This document shows positions 33,373-43,129 of a DNA stretch of 64,000 nucleotides, piece after piece (positions within the stretch are counted from its first letter, which is position 1; the number at the start of each line of letters is the position of its first letter). The position numbers and the translations under genes were made by a program. The notes beneath the pieces are model-generated. The model did no database searches, had not been told where the DNA came from, and saw only the letters and a program-made list of their open reading frames with translations. The DNA comes from Kingdonia uniflora. Its lineage: Eukaryota > Streptophyta > Magnoliopsida > Ranunculales > Circaeasteraceae. The stretch spans positions 1,426,001 through 1,490,000 of the forward strand of contig JACGCM010002082.1 in the NCBI GenBank assembly GCA_014058105.1, written 5' to 3'.

Positions 33373-33917
33373 AAAGATAAAATACAGCTCAAATATCTAT
33401 AGAATACAGCTCATCTAAAAATGTTCTACAGATAACAGCTGTAATCTCCTTCAATTACTTAAAATAAAGGCATCTTTACTATCATTACATCTTTCAATTT
33501 ATATTTCTTAGTATCGGCAAATACTTGTTAAGTATTTATCATAACTTGATTTCATCTCTTCGACAAACATCTATCCAATTACAGGATGCATTTGTTTAAA
33601 ATTCATTATTTATCAAACAAAACATGGCATGATTTGTCCTTTTTCGCAAAAATCTAGATATCCCATAGAGAAACAACATCTGGTCATCATCCTTCCGTTG
33701 ACAAAGCCATTGCATGGCCCTCTTTATATCAACTCAGATACTTACCTAAGGTAACAATCTGAATATACAACTACAGTAGTACATACTCCTATTAATCATG
33801 TCGATAAAACTATTACCATAAAGTAGTCATTCAAAAATAAGAAATTGTTTCAGTTCCCATCGACCACTTGTACATAGACCAACTCAAATAAAAACTTTCA
33901 AAGCAACTTTTTATTCT
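33373..33917. other. Spacer between pol and antisense gene of A
   Basis: No gene is visible. Short repeats with ATACAGCTC and TACAGATAACAGCT occur at 33382-33450. The 150-160 bp unit of B is not recognisable here. Confidence 0.45.
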
Positions 33918-35829
33918 GCAGGGGGAGTGATAGGAATATCATCCTCCACTGATAAGCCAGGAGTAAGGTCATTTATCACTTCCTTTAGAATGGTACTTCG
34001 GGCAGTACAGTTAAAGTCACTTTAGGCACCTCATCTTTGCGATCTGAGTCAGAGAAGATGGCCCCAGCAGTACCTCCCAATCCCTTGTAGAAATATTTTC
34101 TCTCCTCCATCTCCCAGAACTCCTCTGTAAAGTGGGCCTTCATGCACTTAATATTGGAAAGATTGACCCACTTGGCCTCTACCCTCTGCTTATCGAGCAC
34201 CTTGGCATACTCCTCCGCCATCGACCTCCGCGTAGCCAACACCTGCTCGCAGACATCAATCTCAAAGTTAGCCTGTAGCAGAAAAAAATCCTCTTCCCTC
34301 TCCATTGCTAAATTGGCCTTGAGCTGGGCGATCTCTTTCTTCTTGCCTCCAAGATACATCTTTTTAGTATTTGCAATGGCCACCTCTTTTGCCTTGGCCG
34401 CCCCTCGCTTCATCTTCTCGAGCTTCTCCTCTAAATCTTCCTTCTCAGCTGTGAGCTCCTTCTCAATATTCTTCAAGACCAAGAGCTCATTAACAAGGCT
34501 CTGCCCACCAAGCATCTGAGGCTTCACATCGAGAAGCATCTTCTTAATCTGTATCAGAATATAACAGTGAGTTATCGATGAAGGCACCAATGTCATTAAA
34601 TGAGATAGAACATGAAAATTTCTAACCTAGATCATTGTGCGGTGGCCTTCGATGAAGAAGGCCGACAAGCTCTCCGTCACAACAATACAGTTGGCAAACT
34701 CCTCCTCCAAAGAGCCCTTCCCAGCACCAAAAGCCTCAATAGTCTACTGAGTTTCCTCATGAGACCCACCCAACCCCCCACCTGCCTTCACCTTGGCAGA
34801 CTCCTGAGAGTCCTTTTTCGCCACGAAAACATCCTTTGCCTTTGTCGACTCTTGAGAGTCCTTTTTCCCAGCTAAAGCAGGCTTTGCCTTGGCCGGCTTA
34901 GGTAGTAAACCAGCGATATCAACTTTTTATCCCTCCTTGATTGGTAATCGTCGAGATGACCTCTTCGCCAAGAGAACGACGATACTAGAACGACCAACAA
35001 CCCTCCTTTTCTTGATCTTGGCAAAGGACCTACTCAGCAGGGTCTCCTTCTCCGCCGCAGTCTCAGTAATGCACCTACTCAATACAGGGTTCTCGATGGG
35101 TAAACTCGATTCAGCAGCCCTTTTATTCTTGGCAGACATTTTTCCATCGACTAGGGGGATGTCAGCTCCTTTGGTTTGAGTTATTTTTATTCCAGCCCCT
35201 AGGAACAGACCATCAAATTTCTCTTGCTCGACAACCAAAGAATTAATTTGACCATAGTAATCAGTCCTGATGTTATATAACTTTTCCTGGACCGTCGACT
35301 TTCTATCGATCTCCTTCAGAGCTACATCAAAGAAGTTCAAAAACTTTTTTGATCAGCTCGAAGAGGCAGCTTTAACCCCTTCTTTATCTATTCTCGATGG
35401 ATGAAGATACCGTCTAAAGGAACCTCTTGATCCGTTATTTTGTAATGGTACAACTCTAACCTAATGTCGTCAGGGATACCATACTTAACCTTGAAGCCCA
35501 AGATTTTGCTAGTTTTTAGAGCCTCCCCATAGCACTCCCCCTCTTCCTCTTTGACATCTTCTTCCCCACCATTACTCCATTTTTAATTACTTTCCTGAGG
35601 CCCGTGATCAACGTCTATTTTGGTCCTCTCCCCATCAGACACTTCAGTCACTCTGGCCTCCAATTTAAATCGATTAATACTGGCCACATCAGAGCTACTC
35701 TACCCAACTCTATACCTACCACCCAACTCTTGGACACACGTTGTTACATTGATTAAAAGTGGTTCTACATCTTCAAGGTTCTCAAAGATCCCTTCCTTAT
35801 CAATATTATGGGCAGGTTCAGCCATTTTT
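33918..35829 (-). pseudogene. Large antisense gene of element A
   Basis: The frame begins MAEPAHNIDKEGIFENLED at about 35826. A conserved N-terminal block reads YGIPDDIRLELYHYKI, then GIFIHRE, IKKGLKLPL and FLNFFDVAL (35340-35460), which resembles the N-terminal domain of putative gypsy-type transposon proteins as I recall it. The C-terminal half is coiled coil (KNIEKELTAEKEDLEEKLEK at 34470, then KKEIAQLKANLAMEREED). A 78-bp intron (34549-34626) is likely. Near its end the frame shifts to KEVINDLTPGLSVEDDIP, stopping at 33918. Several stops. Role unknown; probably a self-associating protein. Confidence 0.75.
34549..34626 (-). other. Probable intron in A's antisense gene
   Basis: Minus-strand donor CTAG/GTTAGAAATT and acceptor ATTCTGATACAG, 78 bp apart, join HRTMI to IKKMLLDVKPQ. 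Inferred from sequence. Confidence 0.5.
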
Positions 35830-37178
35830 TGAACCTAAAAATCAGCTTCTATTTTTTAAGTTAGTATAATATCATATATGATACATTATATATGTTCATA
35901 TGCCAATATCGATACTGTTGTCGAGTTTAATCTCCAACTCATCATTCTTTCTATTGTTATCTAGTTCAACGTTATTGTATTAGTTATCGATACAAGTTTT
36001 ATATCAAATTTTACTAAGTCCTAACATCGAGAACTATTTTATGTCCCTAATATATTCTACTCGAGTGTACAGGAATTACATAACTTCTCGAAGACTCTTC
36101 GCTAGCCACACAGTTTCCCACCAAAAGAGCTGAATCTAAAAATTTCAATTTTGTACTCTCTCCGGGGAAAAATTTGACCCAATTCACAGAAAATCCGGCA
36201 CCACAATTGAAAGATTAGTATGGCATCAAATATACGAGAGAGATCCCCTGAATCCCTCTGTAATACCCACGGCGACCACACCACATTCTTTTCCCACATC
36301 AACTACAATTACCTCATAACCTTTTCTTCCAAATACTTTATTATCATTTACGACACCTTTCCAGTATCATTTACGATTAGCCTTGAAGTCGCAAGGCTTC
36401 TAAATCCCTTTCTTTAGCAAGCTTAACCGTCTAAATCAAAATGCCAATCTCCTCATTACTAATATGGTGGACGGAGACACAAGAGAAGAGTGCAACGAGT
36501 CAGAACTCAAACAAAATTTTTTAGAGTCAGTGGTGTGTGAATTGTCGTCGACCACGGGGCTATTTGTAGGCCCCATACAAGTGCTCATCATACCCCTTCG
36601 CAACCGTTTGAGTACTCGCACGTAACGTTTCACACAACTCTTCTCAAAGTTATTAACCCTTCGCCTCCTAAGCGCCAACAAGCCTATGTATTGCTGCTCC
36701 AAGCCATCCATATACCCTTCTATCTCCTATGTTACATCCATTTTTGCCAAGACAACTCTTATGTTGATATACAAAGATTATACTTTTAATTCCTTATACC
36801 TCAACAAATCAACTACAAGAGCGCACCTAGCCATTGTTCTACAACCTCCTACAATACTTCTTTCCTTTTTTATTCCCCTCCTATATTCTTGGGATAGTTG
36901 TAGCCAAAATTCAAATTCCAATGATGTTTTACAATACACTTACCTAAACATCGAGATGACATCAACATTCAAATATTTAACATAGCACTTTTTATCAATC
37001 ACAATTCACATCATATTTGAGAAGATGGTTGAACTATACACAACAATACTTCGAGAAAATTTTAGCCTTGTGAAGGTCGATAAAATAATCTAATAAATAT
37101 ATAAAGTAATATATTCAGTCAAAGCCAGAATATAGTTTATTCATTTATTACAGACACGACAGCCAACAGGAAATCCTT
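35830..37178 (-). other. Upstream stretch of A's antisense gene, coding unclear
   Basis: A minus frame near 36220-36302 (EKNVVWSPWVLQRDSGDLS) weakly resembles the block ENVIWVKGDCLQRDDEE of the B gene, so remains of the upstream exon may survive here. TACAAATA on the minus strand at 36561-36568 could be the matching TATA box. A frame at 36436-36711 has no clear match. The rest shows nothing. Confidence 0.3.
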
Positions 37179-37481
37179 TCAGTCGTCTCGAGCAGCAAGA
37201 GCGTCTTCCTTCCTCACCAACGCCTTGGCACATTTCATTAAACTGTTGATACACTCTGGAGGACTCAAAATTATAGATTGCAACTGACAATGATACAGGT
37301 AGTCCTCTTCGGCCACCTTTGCCTCTACCTCATCCATCCCCTCATAGTTAGGCGGCACCGGTGCCAACGTCCGCCTATTCATGTACAGTTTTCCAAATTA
37401 CCGATTCAGCAGCTCCCAATATTTGTCATGCACATGGTTACTAAAAGCATCCTCCCGGACCTGCGTCCTTATCCTCACCAT
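37179..37481 (-). pseudogene. Small antisense ORF A-s1 (MV-R family)
   Basis: Starts MVRIRTQVREDAFSNH at 37481, has one in-frame stop (after WELLNR), and goes on to PVPPNYEGMDEVEAKVAEED, LYHCQLQSIILSPPECIN and ends LVRKEDALAARDD at 37179. C-s2 shares the pattern P-x-L/P-P-x-Y-x-GM-x-E-E/V-V and a similar length. With only one stop in about 100 codons this is among the best-kept of the set. No domain is known to me. Confidence 0.65.
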
Positions 37482-37521
37482 CTCAACAAATTCAAAATGA
37501 CTTCCTCAAGCATACAAGGGG

Positions 37522-37529
37522 TATTTATA
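37522..37529 (-). promoter_or_regulatory. Minus-strand TATA box of A-s1
   Basis: ATATAAATACC on the minus strand, 41 bp before the A-s1 ATG. Confidence 0.5.
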
Positions 37530-38025
37530 TGGAAAACTCAAGGTGTTACAACTTCTAAGGGTCAAAGACAATAATATCAATCCATTGGAACTCTGAAAAC
37601 CCAGTCAACCATCCTTCTAGGGAACTGCTTCAGGGCCCTAAACAGTCTACATATACAACTTGGAGATCCTATTACAATTCACAACAATAAAGTTTGACAT
37701 TTTTTCCTTGAGTTCCTATTTTTTTATTTCATTCGAGAAGACATATATTTCTAACAATTTATGTCAATACTAATTATTCAATACAAAATTAGAAGAATAC
37801 ACAACATTTTATTTCACACAATGCAGTTAACATTATATTTCACATTCACCACTCATTACTTTGATAAATATTACAAATTGACCTATAAGATACTTTACAT
37901 CAGGTACACCTCATCTTACCTCACGAAGGAAAAACAACCATTTCATGAAGGAAAAATAGCCACTCCACAAAGAAAAAATGGCCTCCTCTTCAGTAGCCCC
38001 CACCACCTCACAAGCCGTAGGGATT
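37530..38025. other. Spacer between A-s1 and A-s2
   Basis: AT-rich, no gene seen. Confidence 0.45.
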
Positions 38026-38358
38026 TCACAGACGACAACATTCAGAGAATCCCCCACAACTAGTCCAGCCTACTAAAGCATCTTCATTTTCCATATGGGC
38101 ATAGGCTAATTCGGGAATACTGTCAATATGCTTCGTGGCCGTCAGCAACACGTAATGATACTGGCACCAAAAGAAGAACTCCGCTTCAGCACACTCTGCC
38201 TTTAATTCCTTCATTCCTTTAAATATCAGCTCCACAGGTTTCTGATAAAACGACGATAACGACAGCCGATCGAAATATAACTCCTTTAGTTCCCCATACA
38301 TGGCATTCACACGCCCCACAAACTCATTATGCAATGTCTGAAATCGTATTATTACCAT
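38026..38358 (-). CDS. Small antisense ORF A-s2, uninterrupted
   Basis: An open frame of 110 codons starts MVIIRFQTLHNEFVGR and continues YGELKELYFDRLSLSSFY, KGMKELKAECAEAEFFF, WCQYHYVLLTATKHIDSIPE and ends GFSECCRL. The MV-x-x-R-x-Q start is shared with A-s1 (MVRIRTQ) and C-s2 (MVTTRRQ). It is acidic to neutral, has helices and no signal peptide or membrane segment. Lying with A-s1 in the same element, it may be a diverged duplicate. The open frame in an otherwise decayed element may be chance or constraint. Function unknown. Confidence 0.5.
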   Translation of the reverse strand: MVIIRFQTLHNEFVGRVNAMYGELKELYFDRLSLSSFYQKPVELIFKGMKELKAECAEAEFFFWCQYHYVLLTATKHIDSIPELAYAHMENEDALVGWTSCGGFSECCRL

Positions 38359-38418
38359 TTTCGAATAACTCCACCTTCACTATCTGCCAAAGAACACCTT
38401 CCCATCTTTCTCCCATGC

Positions 38419-38426
38419 TATTTATA
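38419..38426 (-). promoter_or_regulatory. Minus-strand TATA box of A-s2
   Basis: CACTATAAATAGC on the minus strand, 61 bp before the A-s2 ATG. Confidence 0.5.
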
Positions 38427-38612
38427 GTGTCACTCAGAGAAAAATATTTATTACACTCAAACATCCTGCCATTAATGAGCATCAGGACCATGAAATAACC
38501 AGGTTCATTTGACTTTCAATCTTGGAAATGATATAACACTATTTTTATTCAAAGTTCGAGAACCCTATCAGATTCTGATAGTCTTCTCAATGCAACAACA
38601 AGTAATTATGTC

Positions 38613-38626
38613 GAGAATGGGGCGAC
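38613..38626 (+). other. Purine tract of A
   Basis: GAGAATGGGGCGAC lies directly before the 3' LTR and would prime plus-strand DNA synthesis. Confidence 0.7.
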
Positions 38627-39099
38627 TGTAGTATCATATTTCCCAGATTCGACAAGGAGAAGATAGCAAGATTTAGTTGAAGATATTATGTCATTCGAGA
38701 AGATGTCACACCCACGACTACGGAGCTCGACCCACTATAGTAGCCGTCACGCTTGGTCAAATAGAGCCATTGCAGGGAGATCCGCGAAGTTTGCCCACTG
38801 TCCACCAAAATAGGAAACTATTTATTTTTGTAACTGCCGGTATCTACAATAAATATAGCAAGAGAATATGTTAATCCGATTTGCAACCTTATTATTATGG
38901 CATAATTTCCCATTCTTACTGTTTACTAATTATAATAAACTAGCATATATTAGATTTCTTACCTAAATACTCCTCGAGGTCATGGTTTTTCTCAGGTTTT
39001 ACTGAGTTTCTACATAAAATCTAGTGTGTTCAAGTTATAGTTACAATTTCTTTACTAAAGTATTGGCGAAGTTTTCCTTCTGGAAAACACGCCATTACA
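38627..39099 (+). repeat. 3' LTR of element A
   Basis: The 473-bp LTR begins TGTAGTATCATATTTCCC and ends AACACGCCATTACA, followed by ATTAG. Confidence 0.95.
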
Positions 39100-39210
39100 A
39101 TTAGTATAAGCTGTTTATGGAATTCTAAAATCAGTTCGACAATAAAAGATACCAGACACAACAGTTCGAAAGATGTATTTTATTACTTTTAAAAAACCCG
39201 CAAAATACTA

Positions 39211-39525
39211 CTAACAGCCAGGGCATCCATATCTACGTGACCGCTTCCACGGAACACCTGCAACTTCATCCTCCTCCAAGATGGCCTGTTCCGTGATACG
39301 ACCCAAACCATCCCTACGCTGCTGAGTCATCTTAATAATATAGTGAAAGCGGAACATGTTAAGAAAAATATCGTCCACCTCCTCCTCTGTCATACCGTAG
39401 TAAGTAGGTAGGACAGGGATAGGAGTTTTTTCAGTAAGGGAATGGGTCCCAAAGTATCGACATTGCAGCTGTTCCATCTTGGCCAAAACTCGGGACTCTC
39501 GACTCTGGCGTCTAGTAGTGACCAT
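39211..39525 (-). CDS. Small antisense ORF C-s2, uninterrupted
   Basis: Starts MVTTRRQSRESRVLAKMEQL at 39525 (an upstream ATG at 39537 adds four residues). It goes on TEKTPIPVLPTYYGMTEEEV and ends WKRSRRYGCPGC. It resembles A-s1 in VLPTYYGMTEEEV against VPPNYEGMDEVEA. The N terminus is basic and the middle acidic. It lies between the A insertion and the 3' LTR of C, as A-s1/A-s2 do in A. The frame is open although C is old. Function unknown. Confidence 0.55.
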   Translation of the reverse strand: MVTTRRQSRESRVLAKMEQLQCRYFGTHSLTEKTPIPVLPTYYGMTEEEVDDIFLNMFRFHYIIKMTQQRRDGLGRITEQAILEEDEVAGVPWKRSRRYGCPGC

Positions 39526-39606
39526 TGTTACTTTCACAAAGAATATTTCAGAACAGCTATTCCTATTTGGAGAGAAGAATAATGGATTGAGGAGAAGCTA
39601 GAACAT

Positions 39607-39614
39607 ATACTTAT
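39607..39614 (-). promoter_or_regulatory. Minus-strand TATA-like box of C-s2
   Basis: TATAAGTA on the minus strand, 82 bp before the C-s2 ATG; weaker than the others. Confidence 0.35.
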
Positions 39615-39856
39615 AGACATAATTACATTAAGTATCGGTAATAAATTCCAAAGTAATTAGTATTAAAGGCTAAAGGTCATGGGAACTTCAACAGACAAAA
39701 ATAATTTTAAGGTACAGTCTTCAACAGTCAACAAAAATTCTAAAGGTCAGTATTAAAGACGGTAGCAGATCCCAAAGATCCCTTCTACTGACAGGCTGAT
39801 TTAAATTCAAAGAAGTGTTCGATTCAAACTTCTCAACTCAAGACACTCATGCCATC

Positions 39857-39872
39857 AGTTGAGAGGGGGCGA
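39857..39872 (+). other. Purine tract of C
   Basis: AGTTGAGAGGGGGCGA precedes the 3' LTR, like GTTGCGAGGGGGTGAT in B. Confidence 0.7.
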
Positions 39873-40419
39873 TCGTAGGAACCTGTCCCTCGAACTTCTA
39901 TTGCAGCAAATTACCAAATTACTAGGCCCACGTAAAACTTGGAGGTCATACACCCTATTGATGTTGACACCTAGACCACAAACTTGGAAAAGACATGGCT
40001 TAAACCTTCCAAAAATACATAAAAATGAATCAAAGACACCTATCCCCACGAATTACCAGTTACAGGAACGACCTCCAGAAGCTCCATCACTCTCCTCCCT
40101 AATCCAGGAGAACGTACTACCACCTGCGAACTGAAGATGAAATCTACAAAAATGACAGAGATAATAGGAAACAAGGACAAGATTTTGGAGATAGAAATTA
40201 TACGGTGAGAAATATCTAGAGCACCAACCGTTTGTAACTTGTAATATTTGAGCAATAAAATTATTCTTCCAAATCCTTGAGCTGAGGTCGTGGTTTTTTG
40301 CCAATTCAATGGTTTTCACGTTAAACTTGTACCATTTTTTGTTACTTGTTTACAATTGCTTGTGCTATAGGTACACTTGGTGTAAGAGACTATTCGAGCT
40401 ATGAATATTGGTCTTTACA
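39873..40419 (+). repeat. 3' LTR of element C
   Basis: The LTR begins TCGTAGGAACCTGTCCCTCG (TG changed to TC) and ends GGTCTTTACA, 547 bp. The start resembles H (TGTAGGGACATGTCCCTCG) and B. GAGAACGT(G/A)C and GGTCGTGGTTTT are shared with them. No 5' partner is in the window. Confidence 0.75.
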
Positions 40420-40862
40420 ATGTACATTACTGCAACATACTTTGATTTTAGCCCAACTGCTGCACAATAGATTCTCTAAAACACAATATCTAATGTAAAT
40501 CTACGAACGTAGAAGCTTAATTTGTATTCGATTTAACACTAAGTATGAACTAGATCTCAAATAGGGTTTATTTGGAGAAGAACTCAAGCTTTCTTTTCAT
40601 AAACAAAAACAACTAACGTTGATTTATACCATCCTCTTCCTTATAACCTAGTTCCCTAAGATCACGTCTAAAATATCTTTTTTAAGCAAAAAGTTTATAA
40701 TTTTTATATATGCTGGATCATAAGTAGAAGATAATTACAAACCAAGGAATAAGATTATATATGCTGAATCGCGCCCAGTTCGAATAGACTAAAAGTCTAT
40801 TCAAATAAGATTGTATTCGAATAGATTTTGAGTCTATTTGAATAAAACATTTAAAACATAAA

Positions 40863-41054
40863 TGTATTCGAACAGAGAAAATTATATTCGAATAAAATCA
40901 ATTAGTCAAGAGTATATTCGAACAGATAAAATTTTATTCAAATAAAATCTCTCAGGAAATAATGTATTCGAACAGTGAAAATTCTATTAGAATAAAATCA
41001 CTCAGGAAAGAGTGCATTCGAACAAAAGAATTGCTATTCGAATAAAAAATTGGG
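40863..41054. repeat. 50-bp minisatellite, 3.8 copies
   Basis: Units start at 40863, 40913, 40963 and 41013 with TGTATTCGAACAG (variants), and each holds a second TATTCGAATAAAAT. It lies in the 3' part of LINE 2. Confidence 0.9.
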
Positions 41055-41059
41055 TTTAG

Positions 41060-41806
41060 CTAAAATGGAAGTACTCAGTATGAGGGTCTTCAATTTTTGT
41101 CAGAAATTCCGGTCTACCCTCAACCCATTCCTCAAAAGGTAGGCCAGCTTTGGATCCTCTCTAAGCTGTGGTGTCTGCCGAGAAATTTGCTTCTCTCCAT
41201 ATTAAGTCGAAGCGGATTTCTTGTATGGATGTGAGTAGGATCCTCCACTTGCTTCAGAACTTCCAGGGTATCTTACTTTAAATAAAAGCTTTGATAGTTA
41301 TCAAGGAGCCTGACACTATCCACAAAGTGTTCCATCCTCTATGTATTGCTTTTTCCACCCCGTCTACGATGGCTTGAACTTCTGTCAGGTAGTTAGTAGT
41401 GGAACCCACTGCTTTACTGAGTATGCCCAATACTCAACCCTCCCAATCTCTATATACAACTCCAATCCCGGGCAGTCCAGGTTTTCCCAATGTTGAGCCA
41501 TCAATACACAGCTTAACCTCTTCGTTGTTCGGCAAAGTCCATCCGCAGCTACGAATGGATGGAGCGATCCCCATTTTATAGTTGGCCGATAGCACTTTTA
41601 GCACATGTAGTTTGAAGGTTGTGTTGTACATGTTATTTGAAGATAGTTTGGCGCTATTGGATATGTCTCCCCGAACCTTATTTTTTATCTCTTTAATGGG
41701 AAGCTTTTTTTCATCGAATCTAATTTTATTTCTCGAGTTCCAAAGCCATCGACAGATTGCAAACACCATAGTAATCCATAAGTCATTGAGGTACGAGCTA
41801 TTCCTA
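41060..41806 (-). pseudogene. RNase H domain of LINE 2
   Basis: The frame from 41769 reads ICRWLWNSRNKIRFDEKKLP, then KLCIDGSTLGKPGLPGIGVV (first Asp), TTNYLTEVQAIVDGVEKA (Glu) and NTLWIVSGSL, where the third acidic residue (usually SDS) is Gly. It ends near WREANFSADTTA and FEEWVEGRPEFL. This is the plant LINE RNase H (RVT_3 type) usually C-terminal of RT. A stop follows SADTTA. Confidence 0.8.
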
Positions 41807-42667
41807 CTCCTACAATATCTCTCCTAGCCAATCCCATTAGTAAACTGACTAAAACAAAAACTAAACTTTAGAACAACTCCAATAAAGTAAATATAAGCCT
41901 AAGCTAAAATAGAAATCAAGAGTTGGTTGTGGTAAACGATCCATAGGCACGTGCTACGTCAAACCCTCCGTGTTTGAATGATTTTGGCCAAGAAATCTAT
42001 ATGGTTGAACTCTTTTAAAAATAAAGTAGTATGATCCACTTCACAAAACTCGGGAAAAACCCTTCCCAAAATGGATCGACCATTGGTGATTTTTCGATTG
42101 TGCTTTGACATGTTTCTTGCTTTGTGCACTACTGGAACACACCATTTGTGAAGGTTAACTCACTAATAGTAATCCCATCAAAGTTCCCCAAGGGATTCCC
42201 ATACATGGCAAGAGGAATGAATGTCATTGCATGCCCTTTGGCATGCCCATAGGATTTAATAAATTTAGTGCAAACTACTATTGCTGTAGGAATATAGTGG
42301 TGGGGCCCAACTAATGACTTTTACCTCTTACTTACCACAACATGTAACGATGACATCATCGTTTCTTCTAAAGCTACTGATGTACGTTTGTGGGACTAAG
42401 GAGAGTACATGCCTCATCATTTGTCGGTGGCGAATTGATGGTTAACAGTGGGATATATTATGGTATACCATGGAACACGGTAGTTCGCGTGATCCCTCCT
42501 GAATCTATTGTACGATACTTCATGTGATTCACACAACTTGCCTCATGCCTAACATATGTTTCTCCATCTTTATTACTTACGTTTCCTTTCTCAAAACCTA
42601 TAACTAACTTCCCTAAGGTTTTAACATCGACTCCATTTATGGCATAAGTTCTAACAATCAGGGTCTA

Positions 42668-43129
42668 TTAGAATCCGTGGTAAACTTTGGTAACTTTTTT
42701 GTCACTAATCCTCACGATATCACAAATTGTGACAAAGTTTTTTATCGCGGATTCGATGAAAATTTTGAAACCGTTCGGCAATGCCTTTAGGTGCGAAGTT
42801 GTTGTCGGTGATGATAGGTCATTGACCAGACCTTCCAGGATGGTTGACGTCTCTTTACTCGTCACATCAAACATCAAGGTTTTTGATCTCGTATAACTAT
42901 CGACGAGAAGACGTACAAATGAGTTATCCATTTCATCAGTCTTTGTAGTGATGCTCCAATCTTCGGGATAGTCATTGTAAATTGGCGGTAAAATCGCTGG
43001 TAGTTGGAGGGTGGGTGGGAATAAGGCTCTCGTACCCAAAGCCTCAATAAACCTATCGAATCTTTCCGTCAATATCGCTACGTCTTGAGTGAGTGTAGGT
43101 TTCTTTGTCGTGGGTCTTTCACGAGGCAT
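42668..43129 (-). CDS. Gag-like ORF of element G
   Basis: An open frame of 153 codons starts MPRERPTTKKPTLTQDV about 40 bp after the PBS-like site, and reads ILTERFDRFIEALGTR, LPPIYNDYPEDW, SKETSTILEGLVNDLS and ends KVTKVYHGF. Position and size suggest the start of gag, but I see no zinc knuckle or match I can name. Further minus frames downstream to about 42000 (IDSGGITRTTVFHGIP) do not resemble protease or RT. A wholly different protein is possible. Confidence 0.4.
   Translation of the reverse strand: MPRERPTTKKPTLTQDVAILTERFDRFIEALGTRALFPPTLQLPAILPPIYNDYPEDWSITTKTDEMDNSFVRLLVDSYTRSKTLMFDVTSKETSTILEGLVNDLSSPTTTSHLKALPNGFKIFIESAIKNFVTICDIVRISDKKVTKVYHGF

Larger units (their letters stand above)
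13596..39099 (+). mobile_element. Tat-lineage Ty3/gypsy element A, interrupted by element B
   Basis: Both LTRs are 473 bp (13596-14068 and 38627-39099), start TGTAGT and end TTACA. The flanks are ATTAG on both sides (13591-13595 and 39100-39104), a perfect 5-bp target duplication. Without B (13,756 bp) and its 5-bp duplication, the element is about 11.7 kb. The order is gag, protease, RT, RNase H, additional RNase H, integrase, antisense gene, two small antisense ORFs, purine tract, LTR. The additional RNase H marks the Tat lineage. Every coding part carries stops or shifts. Confidence 0.95.
2090..40419 (+). mobile_element. Tat-lineage Ty3/gypsy element C, 5' part missing, holding elements D and A
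   Basis: This is the oldest Tat element. It keeps the end of pol (integrase, about 2200-3090), an antisense gene (about 3350-11974), two small antisense ORFs (13026-13330 and 39211-39525), a purine tract and the 3' LTR (39873-40419). Element D sits at 8491-11130 and element A at 13596-39099. Without them the rest is roughly 10 kb. The 5' LTR, gag, protease and RT are not in the window; the left side meets a LINE. The order pol, antisense genes, 3' LTR is the same as in A and B, which is the main reason for joining these distant pieces. Confidence 0.7.
40679..41809 (-). mobile_element. 5'-truncated LINE 2 with RNase H end, inside the G LTR
   Basis: The insert ends (minus sense) with a short A tract (TTTTT on the plus strand at 40679-40683) and is flanked by CTAAAATATCT (40668-40678) and CTACAATATCT (41810-41820), a target duplication with one difference. 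Only the C-terminal part of the LINE protein is present, as expected for 5' truncation. Confidence 0.7.

Noticed and set aside
34142..35179. Plus ORFs opposite A's antisense gene
   Set aside because: Shadows of a coiled-coil gene on the minus strand.
40863..41054. CRISPR-like array
   Set aside because: Repeats are adjacent 50-bp units without unique spacers, in a plant LINE.
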